A DNA stretch of 34,848 nucleotides from CAZSHG01 sp964606695 [NCBI: uncultured bacterium] (lineage in GTDB: Bacteria > UBP14 > UBA6098), in assembly GCA_964606695.1 (NCBI GenBank), contig CAZSHG010000027.1:1-34848 (forward strand). The letters run 5' to 3'. This document shows positions 28,243-34,848 of the stretch, one piece after another. Position 1 is the first letter of the stretch. Every line of letters starts with the position of its first letter. The position numbers were made by a program, and so were the translations under genes. The notes under the pieces are model-generated. The model was not told where the DNA came from. It did no database searches and saw only the letters and a list, made by a program, of their open reading frames with translations.

Positions 28243-30560
28243 GACGAATTTTCGCTTATACAATATTAGTAGGCATTCTCGGCGTTGCTTTTCTGTCGGG
28301 GCAACCGACTATCACGCCATATCAAGCGGGAGCCTGGAGCGCTTTCTTCGTCGAACCGGGGGACAGCGGAATTTATCTGATGATTCGAGATAACCTCGAT
28401 TCAACACTCTGGACGGGCGCAATCGAAGATACGATGACGATCACGTTGTCTATTTGCCCGCCGGAGACTTTGCTTTTAAGTTATTCGATTCTAATCACAC
28501 CGGATATTTCGGATGTCGTCGATAGTGCCGATCGAATCTCGATACCGGGCGGTTGGTTCAGAGTGGGTGCGGACGCGTCGGATTTGAATTTGCTGGATTC
28601 TCTCGGTATGCCGACCGCCCTTTCGAATAGGGCATCTCCTATGCGATGGGCTTTCATCGACAGTTTCGAGATTTCTAAGGACGAAGTGCCCTGTTCATTA
28701 TACACCCGTTTCATCGATGAGGGCGGCTATTCCGAACCGACTTATTGGAGCACCGATGGCTGGGACGCGCTGACTGCTGGCGGCTGGATAGGTCCCTCTA
28801 TCTCCTGCGCCGATTCCGCTCTGCCAGTCCGTGGAATCAGTTATTTCGAGGCGGAGGCATTTGCGAACTGGCATGGTTCGATGATTCCCACCGAACTCCA
28901 ATGGGAGGTCTCAGCGCGTTTCGATATCCGCGATATTTTCCCCTGGGGAGATGACTTCTGTCCGTCGGGGAGCTTATCAGCCAATATAAACGATGCCGCG
29001 CAATGTGCACCGGACACATTCTCCGGTGGGCCGGGCTATTCAGAATATTTTGATAACGACATTTCGCCGATCGGATGCTATTCGATAGCCGGCAACGTCG
29101 CAGAATGGTGCCGCGACGGTTTCGACGAATACGATTTCTACGTCGGACTGAATCCTCTCGCACCATTTAACGATACAACCGGTCAACGCGCTGTCCGCGG
29201 CGGCGATTTCACCAAACCAAACCGATATACCTGTTCGCCGCTCTTCCGCACAGGTTTCGACCCGAACGGTAGAGACGCCCATCTCGGCGTGCGATTGGCA
29301 CTGGAAACCGGCGACGGCCAGCCGCAGGATTGGGTTAATCTGGAATTCGTGTTCGATTGCGTAACGCCGGATACAGTGGGAATAATCGCGCCGACTTGCC
29401 TGAAATCTCAATCGGGCGATACGATTCGCTTCGTATTCACCGAACCGGTCGAGGGCGACCCGACATCGATTCCAGATTCGGGCGTGATGTTCGAATTCGT
29501 CGCGGAAACGCTGTTCGCGATAATCGAAGGTGGAATGTTCGGTTACGGAGATTCTCTGGGCATTGAAATCTCCGGCGTGTCCGACACCGTGGAAAACCCG
29601 GTTGGAGTTCCGGACACCTTCTGGTTCGATTTCTGCCTCTACGAAATCGACTTTAATATCGACCCTGAAGTTATCTGCGCGCCGGTGGACTGTTCAATTG
29701 AAATAATGGCAACCGTAGAGAATATAAGCGCCGACGCCACGATCTACCTTGACTCCGCGATAATCGGCGGCTATTTCTCGATTACCGACAACGTCGATGA
29801 CACACTCGCATCCGGCGATTCGACTTCTTTCACCATACTATTCGATCCCGACTCGGCTGGCACCACCACAGAATCGCTCTACATTTACCACGCCGACGGA
29901 GTCTTCGAGGAAATAATCACCGCCACAGCCTGCGACAGCGACTCGGTCTATTTCGCCCCGGCGGTCATCGAATTGGAAGACGTTTACACCGCCAAATCAT
30001 GGACGACTCAACTCCGATTCGAAATCTGTCGGGCTTGTTCACTCTTCGATTTGATGATAACCGACGCCAGCTGGTCGAATGGCATCTATTTCGACGACGA
30101 CATCTGGATAACATCGATTATGAACACCGATTCGAGTTCCATCGCAGTCGAAATCACATACGATCCCTCCCCCGGCCTGACCGGCCTCGACGACGACACG
30201 CTGACCCTTACCTTCGCGCCGGACGAATCCTACCGATGTAACAAACAATACGGCGCGATGCTAATCGTAGATGTCGTGGCCGAAGATTTCGAATGCGTTC
30301 CCACACCCGAATGCCGCGGAATCGAAAAGGTGCGCCCCTGCGACACGGTTAAAGGTTCGGAGAGTATCTACTTCACCGGCATCTGCGAGGGCACGTTGAA
30401 AATATACGACCGACTCGGGCGTTTCGTGATCGAACTCTCGCCGGACGTCGTCAACACGGTCGAATGGAAGCTGGTCGATGAGGACGGACACGCCGTGCCA
30501 TCCGGCATCTATTACTGGGAAAGCGGCGGCGAACACGGAAACATAGTGGTTGTGAGATAA
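28239..30560 (+). CDS. Secreted FGE-sulfatase-fold protein with divergent sorting domain
   Basis: This 773-residue protein overlaps the upstream stop by 4 bp (ATGA). Its signal peptide is at 1-21. Residues about 98-365 are a formylglycine-generating-enzyme (SUMF1) fold: IPGGWFRVGA, FEISKDEV, PVRGISYFEAEAFANWHGSMIPTELQWE, FPWGDD, IAGNVAEWCRDGF, AVRGGDF and AHLGVRLAL. In active FGE a pair of copper-binding cysteines follows the GG(S)F motif; here those positions read K and T, so oxidase activity is doubtful. Beta domains follow (about 375-690), including an ASH/choice-of-anchor-like strand ('FTILFDPDSAGTTTESLYIYH'). The end (about 695-773, 'LKIYDRLGRFVIELS', 'PSGIYYWESG') is a sorting-domain-like fold lacking PNPFN. 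GldK/PorK of T9SS also use this fold, but those are lipoproteins and this protein has no lipobox. Confidence 0.87.
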   Translation: MRRIFAYTILVGILGVAFLSGQPTITPYQAGAWSAFFVEPGDSGIYLMIRDNLDSTLWTGAIEDTMTITLSICPPETLLLSYSILITPDISDVVDSADRISIPGGWFRVGADASDLNLLDSLGMPTALSNRASPMRWAFIDSFEISKDEVPCSLYTRFIDEGGYSEPTYWSTDGWDALTAGGWIGPSISCADSALPVRGISYFEAEAFANWHGSMIPTELQWEVSARFDIRDIFPWGDDFCPSGSLSANINDAAQCAPDTFSGGPGYSEYFDNDISPIGCYSIAGNVAEWCRDGFDEYDFYVGLNPLAPFNDTTGQRAVRGGDFTKPNRYTCSPLFRTGFDPNGRDAHLGVRLALETGDGQPQDWVNLEFVFDCVTPDTVGIIAPTCLKSQSGDTIRFVFTEPVEGDPTSIPDSGVMFEFVAETLFAIIEGGMFGYGDSLGIEISGVSDTVENPVGVPDTFWFDFCLYEIDFNIDPEVICAPVDCSIEIMATVENISADATIYLDSAIIGGYFSITDNVDDTLASGDSTSFTILFDPDSAGTTTESLYIYHADGVFEEIITATACDSDSVYFAPAVIELEDVYTAKSWTTQLRFEICRACSLFDLMITDASWSNGIYFDDDIWITSIMNTDSSSIAVEITYDPSPGLTGLDDDTLTLTFAPDESYRCNKQYGAMLIVDVVAEDFECVPTPECRGIEKVRPCDTVKGSESIYFTGICEGTLKIYDRLGRFVIELSPDVVNTVEWKLVDEDGHAVPSGIYYWESGGEHGNIVVVR

Positions 30561-31463
30561 TTGCGTTTCGCGAATTCACATAAGGCTTTCATTATCGCGG
30601 CGATGCTCCTCGCCGTGAGCCTCATCGCACAGGAAGACCTCTTCCCGCACAACGTCAAGGTCTCGACCGGCTACAGATCGAACCTGATCGGCGGAGAGAT
30701 CTACACGAATGCGCACATCCCATCGGGGAGCTTCATCTGGTCGCCGCACCTCTGGACATACCTTTCCAACGAGGGCTGGTCGTCATGGGACCTGGGGCTG
30801 AGATCGGTTTTCACTCTATGCCCGACCGGCAACTACTGGCCGCCTCCGACTCACTGGCGCGCAGTCGGCGAGATCGGCATAATAGGCGATTACCTCGACC
30901 TCTCGCATCGGAATCCCTCCAGCTCATTCAAGACAAGCGGCCTGATATACAGCTACCGCCCGCATATGGAACTGGGCGTCGGCATGGATTCCATCGGAAT
31001 CTTCTGCCGCGAATGCACATGGACATATTCCGGCGAAATTACCATATCCGATTTCATCCCGATCGCTTACGGTTTCTCGAATGAGGAGACCCCCGGCGAG
31101 ACGCTGTCCGTGGGGATTAATTTCGCGATGCGAATCGACACGCCCGGCGGCACACTGGGCTTGCTTCAGCGTTCCAACGCCCGACAATACTATGGCGAGG
31201 ACGTCTGGCGCGCTTACTACGGCTCCCCGATGATCCTCGACGTCCTCCGCCTGACCCTGGGCTGGGAAACCGCTTACCTCGGCTTCGGACGCTTCGACCT
31301 CAACCTATCCCCCTTCGTCGATAGCGACGATTTCACACTCCAATTCGGCGTGCACATCCCGGAAGAGGCCGAATTCTGGCAATGGCAACTCGGTGTGATA
31401 TTCGAACCCATCGAGGAACCCTCCGGCAGACCCGGCTACAAATCCGGCGGCCTCTGGCAATAA
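30561..31463 (+). CDS. Putative small outer-membrane beta-barrel protein
   Basis: This 300-residue product is not recognised by family. The start is a TTG directly after the upstream TAA; it yields a good signal peptide (basic start, hydrophobic core, cut near LIAQ). The ATG at 30603 would truncate that signal. The mature part has alternating hydrophobic/polar strands ending in aromatic residues (FIWSPHLWTYLS, WDLGLRSVFTL, WRAVGEIGIIG, LGWETAYLGFG, WQWQLGVIFEP), typical of an outer-membrane barrel. It follows three exported-protein genes without a gap. In Bacteroidetes this position is occupied by PorP/SprF proteins of similar length, but the usual PorP/SprF motifs are not visible. A barrel needed for its neighbours is inference. 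Confidence 0.7.
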   Translation: MRFANSHKAFIIAAMLLAVSLIAQEDLFPHNVKVSTGYRSNLIGGEIYTNAHIPSGSFIWSPHLWTYLSNEGWSSWDLGLRSVFTLCPTGNYWPPPTHWRAVGEIGIIGDYLDLSHRNPSSSFKTSGLIYSYRPHMELGVGMDSIGIFCRECTWTYSGEITISDFIPIAYGFSNEETPGETLSVGINFAMRIDTPGGTLGLLQRSNARQYYGEDVWRAYYGSPMILDVLRLTLGWETAYLGFGRFDLNLSPFVDSDDFTLQFGVHIPEEAEFWQWQLGVIFEPIEEPSGRPGYKSGGLWQ

Positions 31464-31497
31464 ATCTTCTAACCTCTCGCACTCAACATAATTAATA

Positions 31498-31590
31498 GTA
31501 GCGGCGTCCCCGCTGTGGTTGCGCGCGCCAAGCAATCGGGCGAGACGCTCTGACTATGTAGTATATATGGCTACTTCCTGGTTCCGCTAC
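31498..31590 (+). repeat. Possible short structured intergenic element
   Basis: GTAGCGG (31498-31504) and CCGCTAC (31584-31590) are perfect inverted arms 79 nt apart. Inside, 31517-31522 and 31532-31537 pair as a 6-bp stem (one G-U), and AGCGG/CCGCT at 31500-31514 is a competing small hairpin. The motifs GGCGTCCC and AGCAATC occur here 28 nt apart (start to start), and 29 nt apart in the larger element at 33311. The remaining bases to 31660 show no clear promoter. Confidence 0.35.
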
Positions 31591-31660
31591 GTGATTTACA
31601 AACGTATCGTTCTCTATTTTTCCCTTCTAAATTTCCAAAAAATAACTATATTGTCGCGTT

Positions 31661-33277
31661 ATGGTGGACGGATTGCACATATCGAAATTCCGACTCCTCA
31701 CCCTGATTGCTGTTATATCGGGTTTCTTGTTTTTTTCCTGCGCAAAAAACGGGGCCTTTGAATTGCCCCCGAACGGCGCGCCGGATTCAGTTTATGAGGA
31801 TTTCATCCGCGGGGAAGCACCTTCAGATGAAGCTTTCGCTGGATTACAGGCTTACGCGGGCAAATATATTGCGAGAGGCGATTTCGACCAGGCAAGAGGC
31901 ATCTATATCGAGAATAAACCGCTATTCCCCGGAAATCAAGACGTTATCGACAGTATTATCGGCTTATTCGACGACTATTCCGGCGAATCTCCCGTGAATA
32001 TCGGACAATTCGTCAATTCGCCGGGATCTGAGATATTTCCGGTATTCTCTTTCGATGGCGACACCCTCTATTTCACCGGGCGCAACCGCGCAGACAACAG
32101 TATCGGCGACAACGAGGACATTTTCGCGTCGGGATACGACGGATTGCGTTACCAGATGGCGAAACCTTTGAACGGCGCGCTGGCATCGGTGGAATCCAAC
32201 GAGGCGATCAATTCCATCTCCCCGGACGGCAGGTTCATCCTGCTCTTCACCAACCGTGTCGATCCTATCGGCAACAATGCCTTCATTCTGCGCGGGTCGT
32301 CGGCGATTAACGAGTTCCCCGAACCGCTCAACGGCAAATATTTCGATTCGGACGCCGTCTTCGCGTCGGATGGCACGACAATGCTCTTTGTGTCCGACCG
32401 CCCCGGCGCGGTGGGGGATTACCGCGCCAACGGCATGCCCTTCCGCGACGGGTTCCTGGGAAACACCGACATCTATATCGCGAGGAAAATCGAGGGCGAA
32501 TGGGAGAAACCGGCGAACCTCGGCGAGACAATCAACACGCCTACAGCCGAACGCACGCCATACCTCATCGACGACAGGACACTTGTTTTCGCGTCGCAGG
32601 GGCATTATGGCCTCGGCGGGCTGGATTTATTCGTGGCCTTCCGCAGAGGCGACGGCTGGGAGGATTGGAGCGAGCCGATCAATCTCGGAATGGAGATAAA
32701 TTCTCCGCGCGACGACTGGGGGTTCACGCTCTCGCCAGGACACGAATCGGTCTATATCTCCAGCGACCTGTTCGGAGGTTACGGCGGGTTCGACATTTAC
32801 CGCCTGCCGATTGAAACTATCGCGGAGAAACTCGAGCCGCCGCCGGAACCCGTCGTCGAGGAATATATCTCGGAACCGATAATCACGCGCAACGAGCAAT
32901 CGCCCTCGGAAAGCGTGCCAGAACCGATTATCCGATTCCAGATGACCGACACGTTCACGGTGCGGTTCGAGACCGAGGACACGTCGATACTCCAGAAATT
33001 CTACCCCCGCCTAGATTCCGTGGCGATAATCATGCGACAGAACCCTTCCCTGCGACTCCGAATAGCCGGATTCGCCGACAGTAGAGGCCCTGAAACCTAT
33101 AATCTTCGAATCTCACGAGAACGCGCCGAATCGGTGGCGTTATATCTCGAAAATCACGGAGTTTCACGCAAACGCCTTACAATAGAAGCGCACGGTGAGC
33201 GAAAACCTATCGCGGATAATACAACCGAACGCGGCAGAACGCTCAACCGTCGGGCCGAATGCCGTCTCAACGAATAA
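31661..33277 (+). CDS. PorE-like lipoprotein: PD40 propeller plus OmpA peptidoglycan-binding domain
   Basis: This 538-residue protein starts with a basic and then hydrophobic leader ending at a lipobox (LFFSC, Cys27). Residues about 55-110 are a helical TPR-like segment (AYAGKYIARGDFDQARGIY). Residues about 115-385 carry PD40/WD40-like blades ('PVFSFDGDTLYFTGR', 'SISPDGRFILLFTNR', 'DAVFASDGTTMLFVSDRPG', 'LSPGHESVYISSDLFGGYGGFDIYRL'). A Pro/Glu-rich linker follows, then an OmpA_C-like domain (about 432-538) with 'GFADSRG', 'LRISRERAESVALYL' and PIADNTTERGRTLNRRAE; the peptidoglycan-contact Asp and Arg are present. PorE of the T9SS has the same parts plus a carboxypeptidase-regulatory-like domain, which seems absent here. 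It probably anchors an outer-membrane complex to the wall. The ATG at 31661 has no clear ribosome site; a TTG at 31673 is an alternative. Confidence 0.88.
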   Translation: MVDGLHISKFRLLTLIAVISGFLFFSCAKNGAFELPPNGAPDSVYEDFIRGEAPSDEAFAGLQAYAGKYIARGDFDQARGIYIENKPLFPGNQDVIDSIIGLFDDYSGESPVNIGQFVNSPGSEIFPVFSFDGDTLYFTGRNRADNSIGDNEDIFASGYDGLRYQMAKPLNGALASVESNEAINSISPDGRFILLFTNRVDPIGNNAFILRGSSAINEFPEPLNGKYFDSDAVFASDGTTMLFVSDRPGAVGDYRANGMPFRDGFLGNTDIYIARKIEGEWEKPANLGETINTPTAERTPYLIDDRTLVFASQGHYGLGGLDLFVAFRRGDGWEDWSEPINLGMEINSPRDDWGFTLSPGHESVYISSDLFGGYGGFDIYRLPIETIAEKLEPPPEPVVEEYISEPIITRNEQSPSESVPEPIIRFQMTDTFTVRFETEDTSILQKFYPRLDSVAIIMRQNPSLRLRIAGFADSRGPETYNLRISRERAESVALYLENHGVSRKRLTIEAHGERKPIADNTTERGRTLNRRAECRLNE

Positions 33278-33310
33278 TTCCTCAAACAAAAATTACCTCC
33301 GAGCCACATA

Positions 33311-33555
33311 ATTGGGGCGTCCCGTTCCGCGGAAAATCGGGGTTAGCAATCCCACTTCAATCGACAATTTTCCCTCCCGATTTCCCGTGGAACCCGCCAG
33401 TCCGGTTCGGTTTTACGAGCGATTTCGACGTGTCCCACAGATGCATCCTGTCCGCACGACTCCTCACCTTCCCTCGCCGGACTGGCGGTGCCGGTCGCGT
33501 CCGCATATATTATCGAAATCGATTTATCGTAGGCGACCGGCAGGGACGCCCCGAT
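33311..33555 (+). other. Candidate structured RNA or folded DNA element: four abutting stems (large cloverleaf)
   Basis: Four stems fit end to end. P1: 33311-33323 with 33543-33555, 13 pairs including one G-U. P2: 33324-33342 with 33375-33393, 18 of 19 positions pair. P3: 33394-33406 with 33476-33488, 13 pairs with one G-U. P4: 33489-33498 with 33533-33542, 10 perfect pairs. No base is unpaired between stems at the junction. Four wobbles are G-U if read on the plus strand and only one mismatch would become G-U on the minus strand, so a plus-strand RNA is favoured. It begins 34 nt after the stop of the PorE-like gene. Small open frames across it look like chance. Confidence 0.55.
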
Positions 33556-33717
33556 AGCGATAAAATAGAAAAAGTCGTCGATTCGACTGGACATTACGGA
33601 ACACCATGATTGAGAAACGCGTGAAATCGGCCTATTGGGGCAAAATTCAGGTAATCATATCCGACGCAACGGCCAGAAAACTTGTTTATTTTTATTAATT
33701 CGTTCCAACGCTCCGGT

Positions 33718-34848
33718 GTCTGTCTCATAAATCATAATTTTCGCCAGATTTAGATAATAGCTTTATCGTCGTTAGATTTTTGCTATAAATCCAGAGCAAA
33801 AACTTCCCATCATCCTGCCACCGCCCAGGATTTATACATCTTGCGGAGATTCACGCTGGCGCAGATCAGGTTCCATTGACCAATCACATTGTTCAAACCT
33901 CGAACTGTCCATCGTCGGAACCCCAGGACATGCTTAATATACCCGAAAACCGGTTCCGCTATGGTTTTGCGGCGGGCAAGTAACGCACGTTTATCAACGT
34001 CTCGCTGTTTTTTAATCTGACGGTATGTAGCTTCCCTATAGGGACTTACAGCTATTGTCCGTCCCCGAAGACCTTTCGTGCAATCGTTGCGGAAAGGACA
34101 ATCTCGATAATCATCGCAACTGTAAAGACTTTCAGTATAACCTTTTTCAGTGCTATTGCGATCCCCACGGTAACTCAGTTTGCCGCCTTTGGGACAGATA
34201 AAAGTGTCGTCAGCTTCGTTGTATTTGAACTTAGTTTGATGATATTTATCGTCGGTCGCGCTTTTTCTGCCAAAGGTCGGAGTCGTCTTGATATTCACAA
34301 GAACCTCGGCTCCCATAATCTCCGCTAAAGCAAGCTGTTCGCTGGAAAAATAACCAGAATCGGCAAGCGTTTCTTCGGGAACATCACCGAGATTCTCCTT
34401 GACCTGCTCGATTGATTCTGTTAGCAAATTGCTGTCCATCGCATCCTGAGAAACGTCAGAAGATGTTATAATGCCAACCTTTGCATCCACTGAAGCCTGA
34501 GCGTTATAACAGAACTTTTTGCCCGTTTTCGTCTTGATCATTCGAGCATCTTCGTCCGTTTCGTTCAATTGCTTTGTGCCAGAATCATTGAGCTTTTTCA
34601 GCTGTTTTTCGATCTCCTCTCGTAACTCATCCCGATCCTGTAAATTCTCTGGAAGCCTGTATTCACGGCCTTTTTCGTCTTGTTCGTTACGTTCGATCTC
34701 GTCGCAAACTTCCTCGAGAACATCATCATCGAGCTCTTTCAGAATCTTCTCAAGATCGGCTCGAAAATAAGATTTCTTCTGAGATACGTCAGACAGAATC
34801 TTCGTGCCGTCAACCGCGTTGAGAACCAGCTCAACAAGCTCCATCTGA
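33718..34848 (-). mobile_element. IS1182-type insertion sequence, left part (continues past right edge)
   Basis: The transposase gene reaches the window edge. About 90 bp of non-coding sequence beyond its stop would be the IS end; a TGTCTCATAAAT-type sequence near 33718-33731 looks like an IS terminus, but the partner repeat is outside the window, so the boundary is a guess. Between the folded element (ending 33555) and this point, only a weak 5-bp hairpin (AGTCG/CGACT near 33573-33588), with a T-run on the minus strand, was seen. Confidence 0.55.
33810..34848 (-). CDS. IS1182-family DDE transposase, N-terminus outside the window
   Basis: At least 345 residues are visible and the frame is still open at the right edge, so the ATG at 34844 is not necessarily the start. 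Numbering from that Met, the catalytic acids are Asp12 (VDGTKI), Asp162 (LADSGYF) and Glu297 (RKTIAEPVFGYIK). The insert between the first two acids contains a charged coiled-coil-like stretch (about 28-90) and LNETDEDARMIKTKTGKKFCYNAQASVD, typical of the family. A cysteine cluster at 217, 243, 249 and 255 looks like a zinc ribbon. The C-terminus (LGFRRWTVRGLNNVIGQWNLICASVNLRKM) is intact, with a normal stop. The missing part would be the DUF772-like DNA-binding region. The gene appears functional as far as it is seen. Confidence 0.93.
   Translation of the reverse strand, partial: QMELVELVLNAVDGTKILSDVSQKKSYFRADLEKILKELDDDVLEEVCDEIERNEQDEKGREYRLPENLQDRDELREEIEKQLKKLNDSGTKQLNETDEDARMIKTKTGKKFCYNAQASVDAKVGIITSSDVSQDAMDSNLLTESIEQVKENLGDVPEETLADSGYFSSEQLALAEIMGAEVLVNIKTTPTFGRKSATDDKYHQTKFKYNEADDTFICPKGGKLSYRGDRNSTEKGYTESLYSCDDYRDCPFRNDCTKGLRGRTIAVSPYREATYRQIKKQRDVDKRALLARRKTIAEPVFGYIKHVLGFRRWTVRGLNNVIGQWNLICASVNLRKMYKSWAVAG

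Noticed and set aside
28239-30560. Assignment of the FGE-fold protein as GldK/PorK
   Set aside because: It has no lipobox and carries a sorting-like C-terminus, so it looks like cargo, not the ring lipoprotein.
30561-31463. Assignment of the 300-residue protein as PorP/SprF
   Set aside because: Length and position fit, but the usual N-terminal motifs of that family are not visible, so only a generic barrel call is made.
33259-33609. 116-codon open frame over the end of the PorE-like gene and the folded element
   Set aside because: It overlaps a stop with no ribosome site, has low-complexity composition, and the underlying DNA is explained by base-pairing.

Overview
The window looks like part of a chromosome from an uncultured, diderm, FCB-type bacterium (Bacteroidetes/Cloacimonetes-like or an adjacent candidate phylum; the sequence alone does not resolve which). 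The main reason is that six of its secreted proteins are very long mosaics of Ig-like modules. Five of them end in a FlgD/Ig-like C-terminal sorting domain of the type IX secretion (T9SS) kind: PNPFN, then a 'VYDLxGRRV' strand, 'W.G.D..G..V.SGVYFYR', and a basic terminal residue. The sixth runs off the left edge. No rRNA, tRNA or CRISPR array was seen.

Layout. (1) 1-16783, minus strand: four secreted-protein genes in a row. In transcription order these are a 2604-residue giant with a strong sigma70-type promoter, a 219-residue mini-protein, a 2344-residue giant followed by a good intrinsic terminator, and a protein cut by the left edge. The last three share one unnamed N-terminal module of about 110 residues. 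(2) 17026-22124: a housekeeping island. A tightly overlapping minus-strand operon psd-pssA-purS-purQ-DUF4321 (phosphatidylethanolamine synthesis, FGAM synthase subunits and a small membrane protein) is divergent from a stand-alone pheT. (3) 22282-31463, plus strand: four closely packed exported-protein genes. They encode a hexapeptide-repeat/beta-helix fibre-like protein, a 1351-residue cysteine-rich PKD-type adhesin, a secreted FGE-fold protein with a divergent sorting domain, and a small putative outer-membrane barrel. After a 197-bp gap comes a lipoprotein with a PD40 propeller and an OmpA peptidoglycan-binding domain, resembling T9SS component PorE. (4) 33278-34848: a non-coding stretch holding a highly base-paired element, then the 3' part of an IS1182-type insertion sequence that runs off the right edge.

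How it may work together. The plus-strand order adhesins, then small outer-membrane protein, then PD40-OmpA lipoprotein mirrors the Bacteroidetes arrangement of SprB-like adhesin, PorP/SprF and OmpA/PorE. It may therefore be a self-contained cell-surface display locus, with the minus-strand giants as further cargo of the same export route. The most unexpected object is at 33311-33555. Four stems there abut with no unpaired bases between them and form a large cloverleaf or four-way junction. The wobble pairs favour a plus-strand RNA.
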